DNA of 35,465 nucleotides, from the NCBI GenBank assembly GCA_017941705.1, contig JAGAVX010000117.1:1-35465 (forward strand), given 5' to 3'. The notes under the pieces were generated by a model. It did not search any database. It saw nothing but the letters and a program-made list of their open reading frames with translations, and was not told where the DNA came from. The translations under genes were made by a program, and so were the position numbers. This DNA is from Atopobiaceae bacterium (GTDB lineage: Bacteria; Actinomycetota; Coriobacteriia; Coriobacteriales; Atopobiaceae). Within the stretch, counting starts at the first letter, position 1. The number at the start of each line of letters is the position of its first letter. Shown piece after piece: positions 1-8,064 of this stretch.

Positions 1-31
1 GAGTGCTGGTACAGACCGTAAGGAGCCATAC

Positions 32-1000
32 ATGTCACCGCAAGGCATACCCATGAGAGCTTTGTTTTCCACTGTACTAACTGGCATTCTTGTACTCGTT
101 GGCTGTGGGCAAACGGGCGAGCAGGCCGCCCAAGGTGCGAGCAAGCCCGAACTCGTCGCCACCTCCACGAGACCAGAGGACGATCCCGCCTCGCTTCTGC
201 CAGCGCACGCTTACACGCTCATTGGACCTCACGAAGTAGATGGCCGCCAAGGCGTCGCCGCAGAGGGAGACATGCGCTGGGTCAGCGGATCGACCACCCT
301 TAGCTGCTATGACGCAAACTGGAACCTGGTCGCAACCAATGGCTCTCCCTTCGACGAGGGTTACGAGCGCAAGGTCAATCACATCGGCGACATCGACGTC
401 TACCAGGGAGAAGTCTACTGCGGGGTGGAGCTCTTTGAGGACGGAGTGGCTTCCAATATTCAGATTGCCGTCTATGATGGCGAGACCCTCAAGCTCAGAA
501 GGACCTTCCCCTTTGACCCCGAGAGCGGCCAGGACGAGTGCAGCGGCATCGCCGTGGAGCCAGAGACAAACAGCGTCTGGATGTGCTCATGGACCGCAAC
601 GGGACGCTACCTCTATCGCTACGATCTTACGACCGGCGCCTATCTGGGTCGCGTTCAGCTCCACGCCAGTCCGCAATGGATCCAAGGCGTGGCAGCCTAC
701 GAGGGTTCGCTCTATCTCACCGCAGATGACGGAGATGCGGACTTTGGCGAGCCGGATCACATCTATCGCGTCACCATACCCGAGGGAGCCACCCACGCCA
801 CGGTGGCACTCGAGCGCACCCTCGACGACGTGACCCTCCAAGGTGAGATAGAGGGTCTCACCTTTACCGACGACGGCGAGATGTTGGTACTCTACAACCG
901 TGGCGCGCGCATCGTGCTTGGTATGCCATCTGGCTTCTATGACGGCTACGACCACGAGATCCATGAGGTCTTCTCGTATCGCGTCGACGAGCGAGCCTAA
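32..1000 (+). CDS. Secreted lipoprotein, probable beta-propeller-like fold, function unknown
   Basis: The product is 322 aa with a lipoprotein signal peptide: a hydrophobic segment (about residues 9-23) followed by the lipobox LVGC, so it should be lipid-anchored on the outer face of the membrane. An AGGAG at 21-25 sits six bases before the ATG at 32, which supports this start; an in-frame ATG at 53 would shorten the signal but keep it. After a short acidic linker the mature part has repeated beta-strand-like blocks rich in Trp, Tyr, Gly and Asp (for example YRYDLTTGAYLG and IEGLTFTDDGEMLVLY), resembling seven-bladed or YVTN-type propellers that read out as 'value-of-session' lipoproteins. 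This fold assignment is inference from repeat rhythm only. It stands alone on its strand and converges with the next gene. No catalytic motif is recognised. Confidence 0.8.
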   Translation: MSPQGIPMRALFSTVLTGILVLVGCGQTGEQAAQGASKPELVATSTRPEDDPASLLPAHAYTLIGPHEVDGRQGVAAEGDMRWVSGSTTLSCYDANWNLVATNGSPFDEGYERKVNHIGDIDVYQGEVYCGVELFEDGVASNIQIAVYDGETLKLRRTFPFDPESGQDECSGIAVEPETNSVWMCSWTATGRYLYRYDLTTGAYLGRVQLHASPQWIQGVAAYEGSLYLTADDGDADFGEPDHIYRVTIPEGATHATVALERTLDDVTLQGEIEGLTFTDDGEMLVLYNRGARIVLGMPSGFYDGYDHEIHEVFSYRVDERA

Positions 1001-1022
1001 GTCCGACAGTCCGGCATACAAG

Positions 1023-1053
1023 TGGGCGGGGCGCACCTGATGCAACCCGCCCA
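1023..1053 (+). terminator. Candidate hairpin terminator between convergent lipoprotein genes
   Basis: A perfect 8-bp stem (TGGGCGGG at 1023-1030 with CCCGCCCA at 1046-1053) closes a 15-nt loop that can itself pair GCA with TGC. It lies just after the stop of the plus-strand lipoprotein. No long T run follows, so intrinsic termination is plausible but not clear. Confidence 0.35.
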
Positions 1054-1111
1054 TAACGTTTGGCCCTGTTTGCGCCCGTCGTTTAGGCCGAACGCGCCGT
1101 CCCTGACTGGC

Positions 1112-1600
1112 CTATGCGTAGCCCCAGGTGAGAAGCTGCCAAGGCTCGCCCGTCGTACGGGCGAGGACCCACGAGTAGCCGTTATAGTCGGAGTCCGGCT
1201 CCCAAGCCGTACCCTTGGCCTCCTCCTCGCTCGGAGAATGGAAGTCACTCTTGAAGACGATAGCCTCGGTGAACTCAGGTGCGTCGGCATCGCGCAGCTC
1301 GTTACAGTACGCGAGGTTGTCGGCGCACTCCTGGTCACCTGCAAAGGTGACGCTCTTCATCGTGCATCCCTTCCAGGTGTCGAACTCCGCCATGATGGTC
1401 TGGATGGCAGCATCCATGTCCTCATGCGTGTAGACCTCGGAGGTACCGTAGTCGACCGTGTACTTTCCGTCAGTGGCAGCAGTGGCGCTAGCGCCAGCGT
1501 TGTCCGCATTGTTCTTGCCTGCGCAGCCTGCTATGACCAGCATGCCCATCGATCCGCCAACGAGAGACAGAAAGTCGCGCCTATCCATGTTGCGAGCCAT
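1112..1600 (-). CDS. Small Tat-type lipoprotein, function unknown
   Basis: The 162-aa product starts MARNMDRRDFLSLVGG. This has a twin-arginine-like motif (RRDFLSL) followed by a hydrophobic stretch and the lipobox VIAGC, so export through Tat and lipid attachment are both likely. A GGAGGAG eight bases upstream supports the ATG at 1600. The mature domain (about residues 30-162) is acidic and contains two or three cysteines (GCTMKS, QECADNLAYCNEL) in a compact region, and ends WQLLTWGYA. This architecture is common for small extracytoplasmic proteins in anaerobic Actinobacteria, but I do not recognise a family with a known role. It converges with the upstream lipoprotein and is followed upstream by a long gene-free region. 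Confidence 0.75.
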   Translation of the reverse strand: MARNMDRRDFLSLVGGSMGMLVIAGCAGKNNADNAGASATAATDGKYTVDYGTSEVYTHEDMDAAIQTIMAEFDTWKGCTMKSVTFAGDQECADNLAYCNELRDADAPEFTEAIVFKSDFHSPSEEEAKGTAWEPDSDYNGYSWVLARTTGEPWQLLTWGYA

Positions 1601-2194
1601 TATGGTCTCCTCCCAAACGTTGTAAAGGGAATCCGATTGCCATTTTTATTTCATACGCATCTTACGACGCCTTGTCTCATTGTTCACCGCAAATGCCCCC
1701 ACAAACAGACAAACGATACCCACAGGAGCGGATGGGCCAGCCGTAGTGACATCGCAATCGAGAGTGTGGACACACGCATTTCCCCGCAATCAAGGCTCAC
1801 GCTGCGCCAAGATCTATCTCATGTGGACAAAGTTGGGGCTATGCGTGAATTTTGCGCGACCTCTCGAGTATCAGGGCAACAAAACCGCAGGTCGCGGAGA
1901 GTTGATACTCAGCAAGTCGTGAAAAAATCACGCATAGCCCCAACTTTGTCCACAGGGGCGTATGCGTTGTCGACACAGCGCCCTCTATCACAGTTTGTAA
2001 GCATCATTACACGTCAACGATGCCCGATTAGCATGTTTTGAACGGAGTGCACACGCTCAAGCACAGACATCTGATATGCCGGTCGTCCTTTTGCTGACGC
2101 GCACGGTAAATCGCGCACAAGGTCAACGAGGCGCAACTACAATCAAGCGTAACGACAGGCGCGCTTGGCCGCCAACGACACCAAAGGAGTCCCC
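1601..2194. other. 594-bp gene-free region carrying a palindromic element
   Basis: No credible gene is seen between the divergent starts at 1600 and 2195. Reading frames through it have no ribosome binding site and run through the palindromic element at 1822-1954. A TACAAT at 2138-2143 could be the -10 of the lipoprotein-mgtC pair, but no good -35 is visible. Confidence 0.6.
1822..1954. repeat. 133-bp palindromic element with perfect 27-bp terminal inverted repeats
   Basis: The left arm 1822-1848 and right arm 1928-1954 are exact reverse complements over 27 bases, starting TGTGGACAAAGTTGGGG and ending in the complementary CCACA. After one mismatch, four further T:A pairs extend the stem. The 79-nt interior holds two more inverted pairs, CGCGACCT with AGGTCGCG and GAGTATCA with TGATACTC, in interleaved order (A, B, A', B') rather than nested. 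The TG...CA ends and small size resemble a MITE-like non-autonomous element, or a large structured RNA. I see no flanking target-site duplication and no transposase. Whether it is repeated elsewhere in the genome cannot be judged here. Confidence 0.7.
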
Positions 2195-2857
2195 ATGAGC
2201 TCACGCACAGGCCGCATCGCCCTCACGCTTGCACTCACACTCTCAATGCCACTCGCAATGGGATGTTCCTCCGGAGCTGCCACCGTCGAAGAGACCGACG
2301 AAGCGGCCGAACAGGTCAACGAGGAGGCCGCGCCTTCCGATAACAAGAGCTCAAAGGAGGAGGCCTCAAAGGACGCGAGTCCAAAGGACGAAGGAACGAG
2401 CGACGCCACGACAACACAGGAGACGCAGCGCATCGGCGCCGAGGGCATCGGCTTTGTGGAGGTTCCCGCAAACTGGATGGAGTTCAAGGACGTGGACGGC
2501 AACTCCTCAATCCAGTGGTGCGACGGAACGCCCTACACCATCATTTCGCTCAACACCTTCGACACGAGCGGTGTCCCCGAGGACCAGCGAGCCAGCTTTA
2601 GCGCAGAAGACGCTGCCAACTCGATCTGGGACAACATGCTCAACGATGGCGTGAGCGAGGATGCCATCCAGGGCGCCCGTGTGACACTCGCCAACCGGGA
2701 GGCGTTGCAGGTGTATGGGCTCTATCCCGACGGTAGCTTCCTGGTCTGCTGGCTGGTCGAAGACGACAACGGTGTGATTCGCTACGTCTCCGCCGAGGGT
2801 CCCGAGAGCACCATCTACGACGCAGTCGAGATGGTCCAGAATACCTACGAGCTGTAG
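2195..2857 (+). CDS. Lipoprotein with acidic linker, function unknown
   Basis: The 220-aa product begins with a signal peptide ending in the lipobox LAMGC (Cys around residue 24), followed by a low-complexity Glu/Ala/Ser/Lys linker to about residue 75 and a folded domain of about 145 residues. The ATG at 2195 is chosen because AAAGGAGT lies five bases upstream; an in-frame TTG at 2165 lacks a site. The C-terminal domain has alternating beta strands (GFVEVPANWMEF, YTIISLNTF, ALQVYGLYPDGSFLVCWLVED), similar in feel to small surface lipoproteins that bind a partner or monitor the envelope. No named family is recognised. It ends 12 bases before the mgtC-like gene, so the two are probably co-transcribed. 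Confidence 0.8.
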   Translation: MSSRTGRIALTLALTLSMPLAMGCSSGAATVEETDEAAEQVNEEAAPSDNKSSKEEASKDASPKDEGTSDATTTQETQRIGAEGIGFVEVPANWMEFKDVDGNSSIQWCDGTPYTIISLNTFDTSGVPEDQRASFSAEDAANSIWDNMLNDGVSEDAIQGARVTLANREALQVYGLYPDGSFLVCWLVEDDNGVIRYVSAEGPESTIYDAVEMVQNTYEL

Positions 2858-2869
2858 GAAGGGGCGAAC

Positions 2870-3553
2870 ATGGAACTCTTTGCCGGCCTCCGCACATTTA
2901 GCATGGGTGCCATCGCGCTGCGTCTGCTCGGCGCGCTCCTCTGCGGCAGCATGGTGGGACTTGATCGCGAGATGCGCAACAAGAAGGCGGGACTCAAGAC
3001 GCACGTGCTGGTATGCATAGGCGCGTCGCTATGCATGATCGTGTCGGAATGCATCATCCTTGGCCGCGACGGCGTCACCACCGACGCCACGCGTATTGCT
3101 GCAAACGTGGTCACCGGCGTCGGTTTTCTGTGCGCAGCAACCCTCATGACCCGTGGCAACGGATCGCTGCACGGCCTCACCACCGCGGCTGGCCTTTGGT
3201 CCACCGCCGTCATAGGACTTGCCTGCGGCACTGGCTGGCTCGAGGTAGGGCTGCTAGCAGCCACGCTCATCCTGCTCGTGTTTGCGCTGTTCGGCCCCGC
3301 CGACGACTACATCGAGCACATTTCCCGCGGCTTTGACCTATACGCGGAGGTGGTCGACTACGAGCATGTCTCCACTGTGCTCGATACGCTCCACGACTGC
3401 GACGTGCGCTTTAGTGGCCTGCAAGTGTCCAAGAGCCCCGTGGGGACCATCATCGTGCAGCTGACCGCCATCACGCAGCATCTGGGTGAGAAGGAGGGCA
3501 TCGCAGAGAGCCTCCGTGCCCTCGATTGCGTACGCTACCTTGAGATGTTCTAG
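2870..3553 (+). CDS. MgtC/SapB family membrane protein
   Basis: The 227-aa product matches the MgtC/SapB family. It has the signature near residues 19-42 (LLGALLCGSMVGLDREMRNK followed by KAGLKTHVLVCIGASLCM), then further hydrophobic segments (TGVGFLCAATLM, TAAGLWSTAVIGLACG and LLAATLILLVFAL), giving about four to five membrane spans. A soluble C-terminal domain of about 80 residues follows (from DDYIEHISRG), as in the longer members of the family. MgtC proteins are linked to Mg2+ homeostasis and ATP synthase inhibition in some bacteria; the exact role in this organism is not known. AAGGGG sits just before the ATG. It follows the lipoprotein at 2195 with a 12-base gap and converges with the HAD gene. 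Confidence 0.88.
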   Translation: MELFAGLRTFSMGAIALRLLGALLCGSMVGLDREMRNKKAGLKTHVLVCIGASLCMIVSECIILGRDGVTTDATRIAANVVTGVGFLCAATLMTRGNGSLHGLTTAAGLWSTAVIGLACGTGWLEVGLLAATLILLVFALFGPADDYIEHISRGFDLYAEVVDYEHVSTVLDTLHDCDVRFSGLQVSKSPVGTIIVQLTAITQHLGEKEGIAESLRALDCVRYLEMF

Positions 3554-3616
3554 CGGCATTGCGGAGGCGACGGCAGACGGGACAGACCACGCCGTGCACG
3601 GACGCACGCGTAACCG

Positions 3617-4474
3617 CTAGTCATGCATGAAGGCAGGCATCCTTCCCCGAGCCGTGGCCTCGGCGATCTGTGCCATCGCCTGTGCGACCGACTCCTCGAG
3701 CGCATCACCAATGTGCCAACGCGCCGCCGACGTCGCCAGCACGCTGGCGTTCGCGACGGCAACCGAGTTCGGCACGGCCGCGAGCATCGACACGTCGTTG
3801 TCCGCATCGCCAAAGGTCGCCACCTCGTCCAAGCCGATTCCCAGCTCCGCGGTCATTGCGCGCACGGCACTTCCCTTTCCGCAGCCCTTAGGCATGATGT
3901 CGATGACCGTGGCGTCCGGAGACGGCAGCGCGTAGTCCAGCTCGGGAACCTCTCTGCGCAGCAGGTCACGGAGCTCCGCGGCATGCTCGCCGCCCTGCAG
4001 GCGGATGATGACCTTTAGGGTCGGGCCCTCCACCTCGGGGAGCATCCTCGTTACCCCCAGCATACCCTGCGCCTGCTCGTCCTCCACTCCGTATTTGCGC
4101 GACACGCCCCAGTTGGGTCCGTCTCCCTCCATGTCAAAGAATACGAGGAAGCCGTCGGGCTGCTCGTCAAGGATGTCCGCCACACGCTGCAGAGGCTCCG
4201 CAGGCGTCCACGTACGCCGTACGACCTCTCCATCGATACAGACAAGCTGCCCGTTGGCATAGGCACCAGTCGCATACGCGCTTGCCTCGTTGCGGAAGGT
4301 GTCAGCCATCGAGGCCGGCGCTCGCCCAGTCACAGGCCCAAAGTGAATGCCCGCGGCCACAAGCGCCCGGATGGCAGCAAGACCCTTGTCCGACAGCTTC
4401 GCCTCATGAAACGCCTCGCCAGGCTTATGCGGTATGAGCGTGTTGTCTAAGTCAGTCAGAACAAGCTTGATCAT
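3617..4474 (-). CDS. Cof-type HAD superfamily hydrolase
   Basis: The 285-aa product is a HAD phosphatase of the Cof/type IIB group, which dephosphorylates sugar phosphates or similar metabolites in the cytoplasm. Motif I DLDNT is at residues 8-12 with the nucleophile Asp8. Motif II is the PVTGR region (47-51). The motif III lysine is in the KGCGKGSAV segment (197-205), and motif IV GDADND is at 222-227. The inserted cap domain lies between about 85 and 190. I chose the ATG at 4474 because GGGAGG lies ten bases upstream; the longer frame starting at a GTG at 4492 would include that ribosome binding site. The substrate cannot be deduced from sequence. It converges with mgtC, leaving 63 bases with no clear terminator. 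Confidence 0.88.
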   Translation of the reverse strand: MIKLVLTDLDNTLIPHKPGEAFHEAKLSDKGLAAIRALVAAGIHFGPVTGRAPASMADTFRNEASAYATGAYANGQLVCIDGEVVRRTWTPAEPLQRVADILDEQPDGFLVFFDMEGDGPNWGVSRKYGVEDEQAQGMLGVTRMLPEVEGPTLKVIIRLQGGEHAAELRDLLRREVPELDYALPSPDATVIDIMPKGCGKGSAVRAMTAELGIGLDEVATFGDADNDVSMLAAVPNSVAVANASVLATSAARWHIGDALEESVAQAMAQIAEATARGRMPAFMHD

Positions 4475-4740
4475 GTGCTCAAAACCTCCCACTAGGCAGT
4501 CGGCATCTCACAGTCGACTTTTACACCTTTGCATGTATAGCCGTTTTGGCAATGTGATGCAACGCATCCACACCATGAGCAGGAGCCGCGCCGCATCACG
4601 GGAAGGCCAACAAACGCGCTTTTCCAGCACGGCCATGACACCCGTCGCCAGCCTCTGATTTGCGGGCATCGCGTGCACACCGCACAAACCGGCGTATAGT
4701 CATATGACGCACGCATCAGGACGAAGAAGGGACCCGCACG

Positions 4741-5472
4741 ATGACCCAAGCGCACGACCACGTCTCCAACAATCATGACAGCAAGCCCATGACCGGCATC
4801 ATCGGCGCCATGGAGAGCGAGATTACCGCCATTCGCGAGGCAATGAACGATGTGAGCGTCTCGGTCATCGGTGGCATGGAGTTTGCCACGGGCACCATCG
4901 CAGGCAGCAGCGTCGTCGTTGTACAGTGTGGCATCGGCAAGGTCAACGCAGCAATCTGCGCGCAGACCCTCATCAATACGTTTGGCGTCGGCCGTGTCAT
5001 CAACACCGGCGTCGCCGGAAGCCTCACCAAGGACTTGACGATCAATGACTTCGTCGTGTCGTCCGATGCAGTGCAGCACGACTATGACATCACCGTCCTG
5101 GGCTACGCCAAGGGAGAGATACCCTACACCGGCCTCTTTGCCTTCCCTGCCGACGAGGAGCTGCGCAGGCGCGCGGTTGAGGCCGTAAGGCAGGCCGCCC
5201 CCTCGTCCAAGGTGGTCGAGGGACGCGTGTGCAGTGGCGACCAGTTCATCTCGACGCCCCAACAGCGCGACACGATCGTCGCGGAGTTTGGCGGTCTGTG
5301 CGCCGAGATGGAGGGCGCCGCAATTGCCCAGGTATGCCACCTCAACGAGACGCCGTACGTCATCATTCGCGCAATCTCTGACGGCAGTGACGGTATGGAC
5401 TTCCTTGAGTTCCAGGCCGAGGCGGCTAAGGAGTGTGCGAGCGCCGTTCTGACGATGGTCGGCAACCTGTAA
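4741..5472 (+). CDS. mtnN: 5'-methylthioadenosine/S-adenosylhomocysteine nucleosidase
   Basis: The 243-aa product is an MTA/SAH nucleosidase of the PNP/UDP phosphorylase superfamily. It hydrolyses the glycosidic bond of S-adenosylhomocysteine and methylthioadenosine to adenine plus the thioribosyl product, recycling SAM by-products and feeding AI-2 precursor formation where luxS exists. Visible hallmarks are GIIGAMESEI near the N-terminus with the catalytic-base region, QCGIGKVNAA, the NTGVAGSL loop, the substrate glutamates in CAEMEGAAIAQVC, and the adenine-binding RAISDGSD. A 17-residue polar leader precedes the family start. No better ribosome site precedes the inner Met17, while GAAGGGA precedes 4741, so I keep the longer form. 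A TATAGT at 4695-4700 is a good -10 candidate. It is monocistronic. Confidence 0.93.
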   Translation: MTQAHDHVSNNHDSKPMTGIIGAMESEITAIREAMNDVSVSVIGGMEFATGTIAGSSVVVVQCGIGKVNAAICAQTLINTFGVGRVINTGVAGSLTKDLTINDFVVSSDAVQHDYDITVLGYAKGEIPYTGLFAFPADEELRRRAVEAVRQAAPSSKVVEGRVCSGDQFISTPQQRDTIVAEFGGLCAEMEGAAIAQVCHLNETPYVIIRAISDGSDGMDFLEFQAEAAKECASAVLTMVGNL

Positions 5473-5666
5473 GGACAAGGCGACAGCGCACCTGCTTTCT
5501 GCGTCGCTCTGCGCTCCCGCGCGGCATCGCCAGAGGGACAACCGGCCAACTGCGGGACACCAGCACCCACCAATTGTCATCCCTGGCGCACAAATCACAG
5601 GTAGAAGCATGCGTTTGGGCTGCTCATAAGCCATGTTCACCGACGTGCAACGCACTTGGGGCCGTT

Positions 5667-5696
5667 TTGCGGTAGCGTTAGCAATCGGCATATCAT
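5667..5696 (+). promoter_or_regulatory. Candidate promoter for glgA
   Basis: TTGCGG at 5667-5672, an 18-base spacer and TATCAT at 5691-5696 form a reasonable sigma-70 promoter 27 bases before the glgA start. The remainder of the 250-bp gap after mtnN (5473-5722) shows no gene. Confidence 0.4.
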
Positions 5697-5722
5697 GTCA
5701 ACTCCAACTGAGGAGGTATTTA

Positions 5723-7684
5723 ATGCCCGCAAAGCAACCCAGCAAGTCAACCAAGGCAGAGGTCGAGGAGAAGGTCGTCGAGGCAGCCGAGGAGACGGCA
5801 GCCGAGGCCGCTCCCGCCAAGCCCAAGAGGACGACCCGCGCTCGCAAGGCCACGACGACCAAGACCACCAAGGTACGCACCACCAAGGCCGCAGCAAAGG
5901 CGAAGGCCAAGGAGAAGGTCGAGGAGATCGCCGCCGAGGCCGCAGAGGCCAAGGCAAAGGCTGAGGAGAAGGTCGAGGAGGCTGTCGCCGAGACCAAGGC
6001 CGCAGCCGCTAAGCCCAAGAGGACCACGCGTGCTCGCAAGGCCACCAAGGCCGCTCCGAAGGCGAAGGCCGAAGAGGAGAAGGCTGAGGAGGCCAAGCCT
6101 GAGGTCGCTCCCGAGCCCGAGGTCGTCGAGGAGGCCAAGGTCGAGGCCGCTCCCGTCGAGGTCGAGGCCGCTCCCGAGCCGGAGCCCGAGCCTGCTCCCG
6201 AGCCGGAGCCCGAGCCTGCTCCCATGCCCGAGCCGCGCCGCAGCGTCGCCTTCATCGGCTCCGAGTGCTATCCGTTCGTCAAGACCGGCGGCCTGGGCGA
6301 CGTCATGTACGCCCTGCCCAAGGCGCTCGTCGCCCTCAACTGTGATGTCAAGGTCATCCTTCCCAAGTATGCCTGCATCAAGGACGAGTGGAAAGAGAAG
6401 ATGGTCTACCGTGGGGCCTTCGACATGGACCTGTGCGCCGACGGCCGCATGTTCTACGTCGGCATCATGGAGTACATCGCCGACGGTGTCGTCTATGACT
6501 TCATCGACAACGAGGAGTTCTTCTCCAGCGGCAACCCCTACACCAATCTCGTCGACGACATCCCCAAGTTCTGCTACTTCAGCAAGGCAGCTCTGGCAGC
6601 CCTCAACTACATGGACTGGACGCCCGACGTCATCCACTGCCACGACTGGCAGGCGGGCCTGGTGCCGGTGTACCTGCGCACCCTCTTTGCCGACACGCCA
6701 CTCGCGCGCTCCAAGGTCGTGACCACGATTCACAACCTGCGTTTCCAGGGCAAGTACAACATCCCCACGATCAAGTACTGGTCCGGTCTGCCCGACGAGT
6801 GCTTCAACATGGGTGCCCTGCAGGAGGAGTGGACCGAGGCCAACATGCTCAAGGGCGGCCTTGCCTACTCCGACATGATCACCACCGTCAGCAACACCTA
6901 CGCTGGCGAGATCCAGACCCCCGAGTATGGCGAGGGCCTCGACGCGCACCTGCGTCATCACTCCGGCAAGCTGCGCGGCATCGTCAACGGCATCGACGTC
7001 GACATCTGGAACCCCGCAACCGACAAGCTGCTCGAGGCTCCTTACGACACCACCAACGCCGTCGAGCAGAAGAAGGCCAACAAGCTGGCCCTCCAGAAGG
7101 CGCTCGGCCTCGAGCAGGACGAAGGCAAGTTCGTCATCGGCCTCATCAGCCGACTCACCAACCAGAAGGGCCTCGACCTGGTCAGCGCCGTCGTGCCGGG
7201 CCTCATCGACGGCAACACGCAGATCGTGATCCTGGGCACCGGCGAGCCTGAGTTCGAGGACTCCTTCCGCTACTACGAGAACGAGTACAAGGGCACCGTG
7301 TGCGCCTACATCGCCTACGACGAGGCGCTCTCGCACCAGATTTACGCTGCGAGCGACGTCCTGCTGGTCCCGTCGCAGTTCGAGCCCTGCGGCCTCACGC
7401 AGCTCATCGCCATGCGCTACGGCACCATCCCCGTGGTGCGCGAGACCGGCGGCCTCAAGGACACCGTCGAGCCGTACAACATGTTCGAGAACACCGGCAA
7501 CGGCTACACCTTCGACCGCTACGACGCCGGCCTGCTCTATGACGCGATCAACCGCGCCAAGACCCTCTACTTCGAGGATCGCGAGGACTGGGACCGCATG
7601 GTCATCCGCGACATGGAGAAGGACGTGAGCTGGGCCAAGTCCGCCGAGCAGTATCGCTGGCTCTACCTCGAGCTCACGCAGTAG
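5723..7684 (+). CDS. glgA: Glycogen synthase (GT5) with a long Lys/Ala/Glu/Pro-rich N-terminal tail
   Basis: The 653-aa protein transfers glucose from ADP-glucose to the non-reducing end of a growing alpha-1,4-glucan. The GT5 catalytic part begins at about residue 173 (VAFIGSECYPFVKTGGLGDV) with the ADP-glucose-binding KTGGL motif, and is about 481 aa, close to normal GlgA length. It includes HDWQAGLVP, TTIHNLRFQG, GLISRLTNQKG and the C-terminal SQFEPCGLTQLIAM and RETGGLKDTV elements. Residues 1-172 are unusual: alternating basic and acidic Ala-rich stretches, two copies of KPKRTTRARKA (33-43 and 97-107) like histone-H1 tails, then a Pro-Glu stretch. AGGAGG at 5711-5716 fixes the ATG at 5723. 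The longer frame back to 5633 has no such site. The tail may bind glycogen, nucleic acid or partners, but this is unknown. Confidence 0.93.
   Translation: MPAKQPSKSTKAEVEEKVVEAAEETAAEAAPAKPKRTTRARKATTTKTTKVRTTKAAAKAKAKEKVEEIAAEAAEAKAKAEEKVEEAVAETKAAAAKPKRTTRARKATKAAPKAKAEEEKAEEAKPEVAPEPEVVEEAKVEAAPVEVEAAPEPEPEPAPEPEPEPAPMPEPRRSVAFIGSECYPFVKTGGLGDVMYALPKALVALNCDVKVILPKYACIKDEWKEKMVYRGAFDMDLCADGRMFYVGIMEYIADGVVYDFIDNEEFFSSGNPYTNLVDDIPKFCYFSKAALAALNYMDWTPDVIHCHDWQAGLVPVYLRTLFADTPLARSKVVTTIHNLRFQGKYNIPTIKYWSGLPDECFNMGALQEEWTEANMLKGGLAYSDMITTVSNTYAGEIQTPEYGEGLDAHLRHHSGKLRGIVNGIDVDIWNPATDKLLEAPYDTTNAVEQKKANKLALQKALGLEQDEGKFVIGLISRLTNQKGLDLVSAVVPGLIDGNTQIVILGTGEPEFEDSFRYYENEYKGTVCAYIAYDEALSHQIYAASDVLLVPSQFEPCGLTQLIAMRYGTIPVVRETGGLKDTVEPYNMFENTGNGYTFDRYDAGLLYDAINRAKTLYFEDREDWDRMVIRDMEKDVSWAKSAEQYRWLYLELTQ
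6176..6223 (+). repeat. Perfect 24-bp tandem duplication in the glgA tail
   Basis: Bases 6176-6199 and 6200-6223 are identical and each encodes EPEPEPAP. The exact copy points to recent slippage in the tail-coding region, so tail length probably varies among strains. Confidence 0.9.
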
Positions 7685-7702
7685 ACTCGCCCGACAATCG
7701 GG

Positions 7703-7764
7703 TACACCAAGGGGACAGTCCCCCAGATGCACCGGTGCATCTGGGGGACTGTCCCCTGGGTGTA
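7703..7764. repeat. 62-bp GGGGAC-type palindrome
   Basis: The core 7711-7756 is a perfect 46-base palindrome (GGGGACAGTCCCCC outward, centred at 7733/7734). With one mismatched pair it extends to 7703-7764. Related palindromes with the same GGGGACAGTCCC or GGGGACTGTCCC core occur at 12462-12530 and 14605-14639, so it belongs to a dispersed intergenic repeat family. It follows the glgA stop and may also help end transcription. Confidence 0.85.
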
Positions 7765-7791
7765 AGTTAAGTACCTGCCCGGCAGATAAGC

Positions 7792-7833
7792 AGAAGCGGC
7801 TGCGAGTGCCCGTTGGCACCTGCAGCCGCTTCT
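7792..7833. terminator. Bidirectional terminator between glgA and the 69-aa gene
   Basis: A perfect 12-bp stem (AGAAGCGGCTGC at 7792-7803 with GCAGCCGCTTCT at 7822-7833) encloses an inner GTGCC/GGCAC hairpin. On the plus strand it is followed by AATCGTTTTC. It lies between two convergent genes, as expected for a shared terminator. Confidence 0.75.
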
Positions 7834-7854
7834 AATCGTTTTCGCGCGTCCTTG

Positions 7855-8064
7855 CTAGAAGATTGGGTCGTTCTCGTCGCCCATCGTCATCATGGGGTTG
7901 ATGCCTGCCGCAGAGAGCATGCTGAGGTCATCGTCGGAGAGGTAACCCACCTCTTCCTTCTCCTCCTGCCCGAGCACGCCCAGAGCCTTCTGGAGAAGAT
8001 CTTCCTCAAAACGCTCGGTACCGGCCGAGAAGTCGGTCCGCATCAGTCTCTTGATATCAAACAT
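7855..8064 (-). CDS. 69-aa acidic protein of unknown function
   Basis: The ATG at 8064 is preceded by AAGGGGG seven bases upstream, so this 69-aa form is preferred over a longer in-frame start at 8163 that has no site. The protein is acidic, with a helical first half (FDIKRLMRT, FEEDLLQKALGVLG) and a second half with YLSDDDLSMLSAAG and a methionine-rich GINPMMTMGDEND tail. It lacks membrane segments and cysteines. It lies downstream of the sigma factor on the same strand with a 147-bp gap and may be a regulated partner. The LSDDDLSMLSAAG segment is faintly reminiscent of RiPP leader peptides, but no modification genes are nearby and I do not call it one. Confidence 0.65.
   Translation of the reverse strand: MFDIKRLMRTDFSAGTERFEEDLLQKALGVLGQEEKEEVGYLSDDDLSMLSAAGINPMMTMGDENDPIF

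Noticed and set aside
1..21. A possible C-terminal end of an upstream gene (frame ending TAA at 19-21)
   Set aside because: Only six codons are visible, including a rare AGA, which is too little to support a gene.
1022..2041. A 339-codon open frame on the plus strand over the Tat lipoprotein and the palindromic element
   Set aside because: It overlaps a convincing minus-strand lipoprotein and runs through an inverted-repeat element, with no protein family visible.
5747..7819. A 690-codon open frame on the minus strand opposite glgA
   Set aside because: It mirrors the glgA codons, has no family motif or ribosome site, and arises from GC-rich codon bias.
7885..7935. The LSDDDLSMLSAAG segment as a RiPP precursor leader
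   Set aside because: No maturase, peptidase or transporter for a peptide product is nearby, and the similarity is weak.
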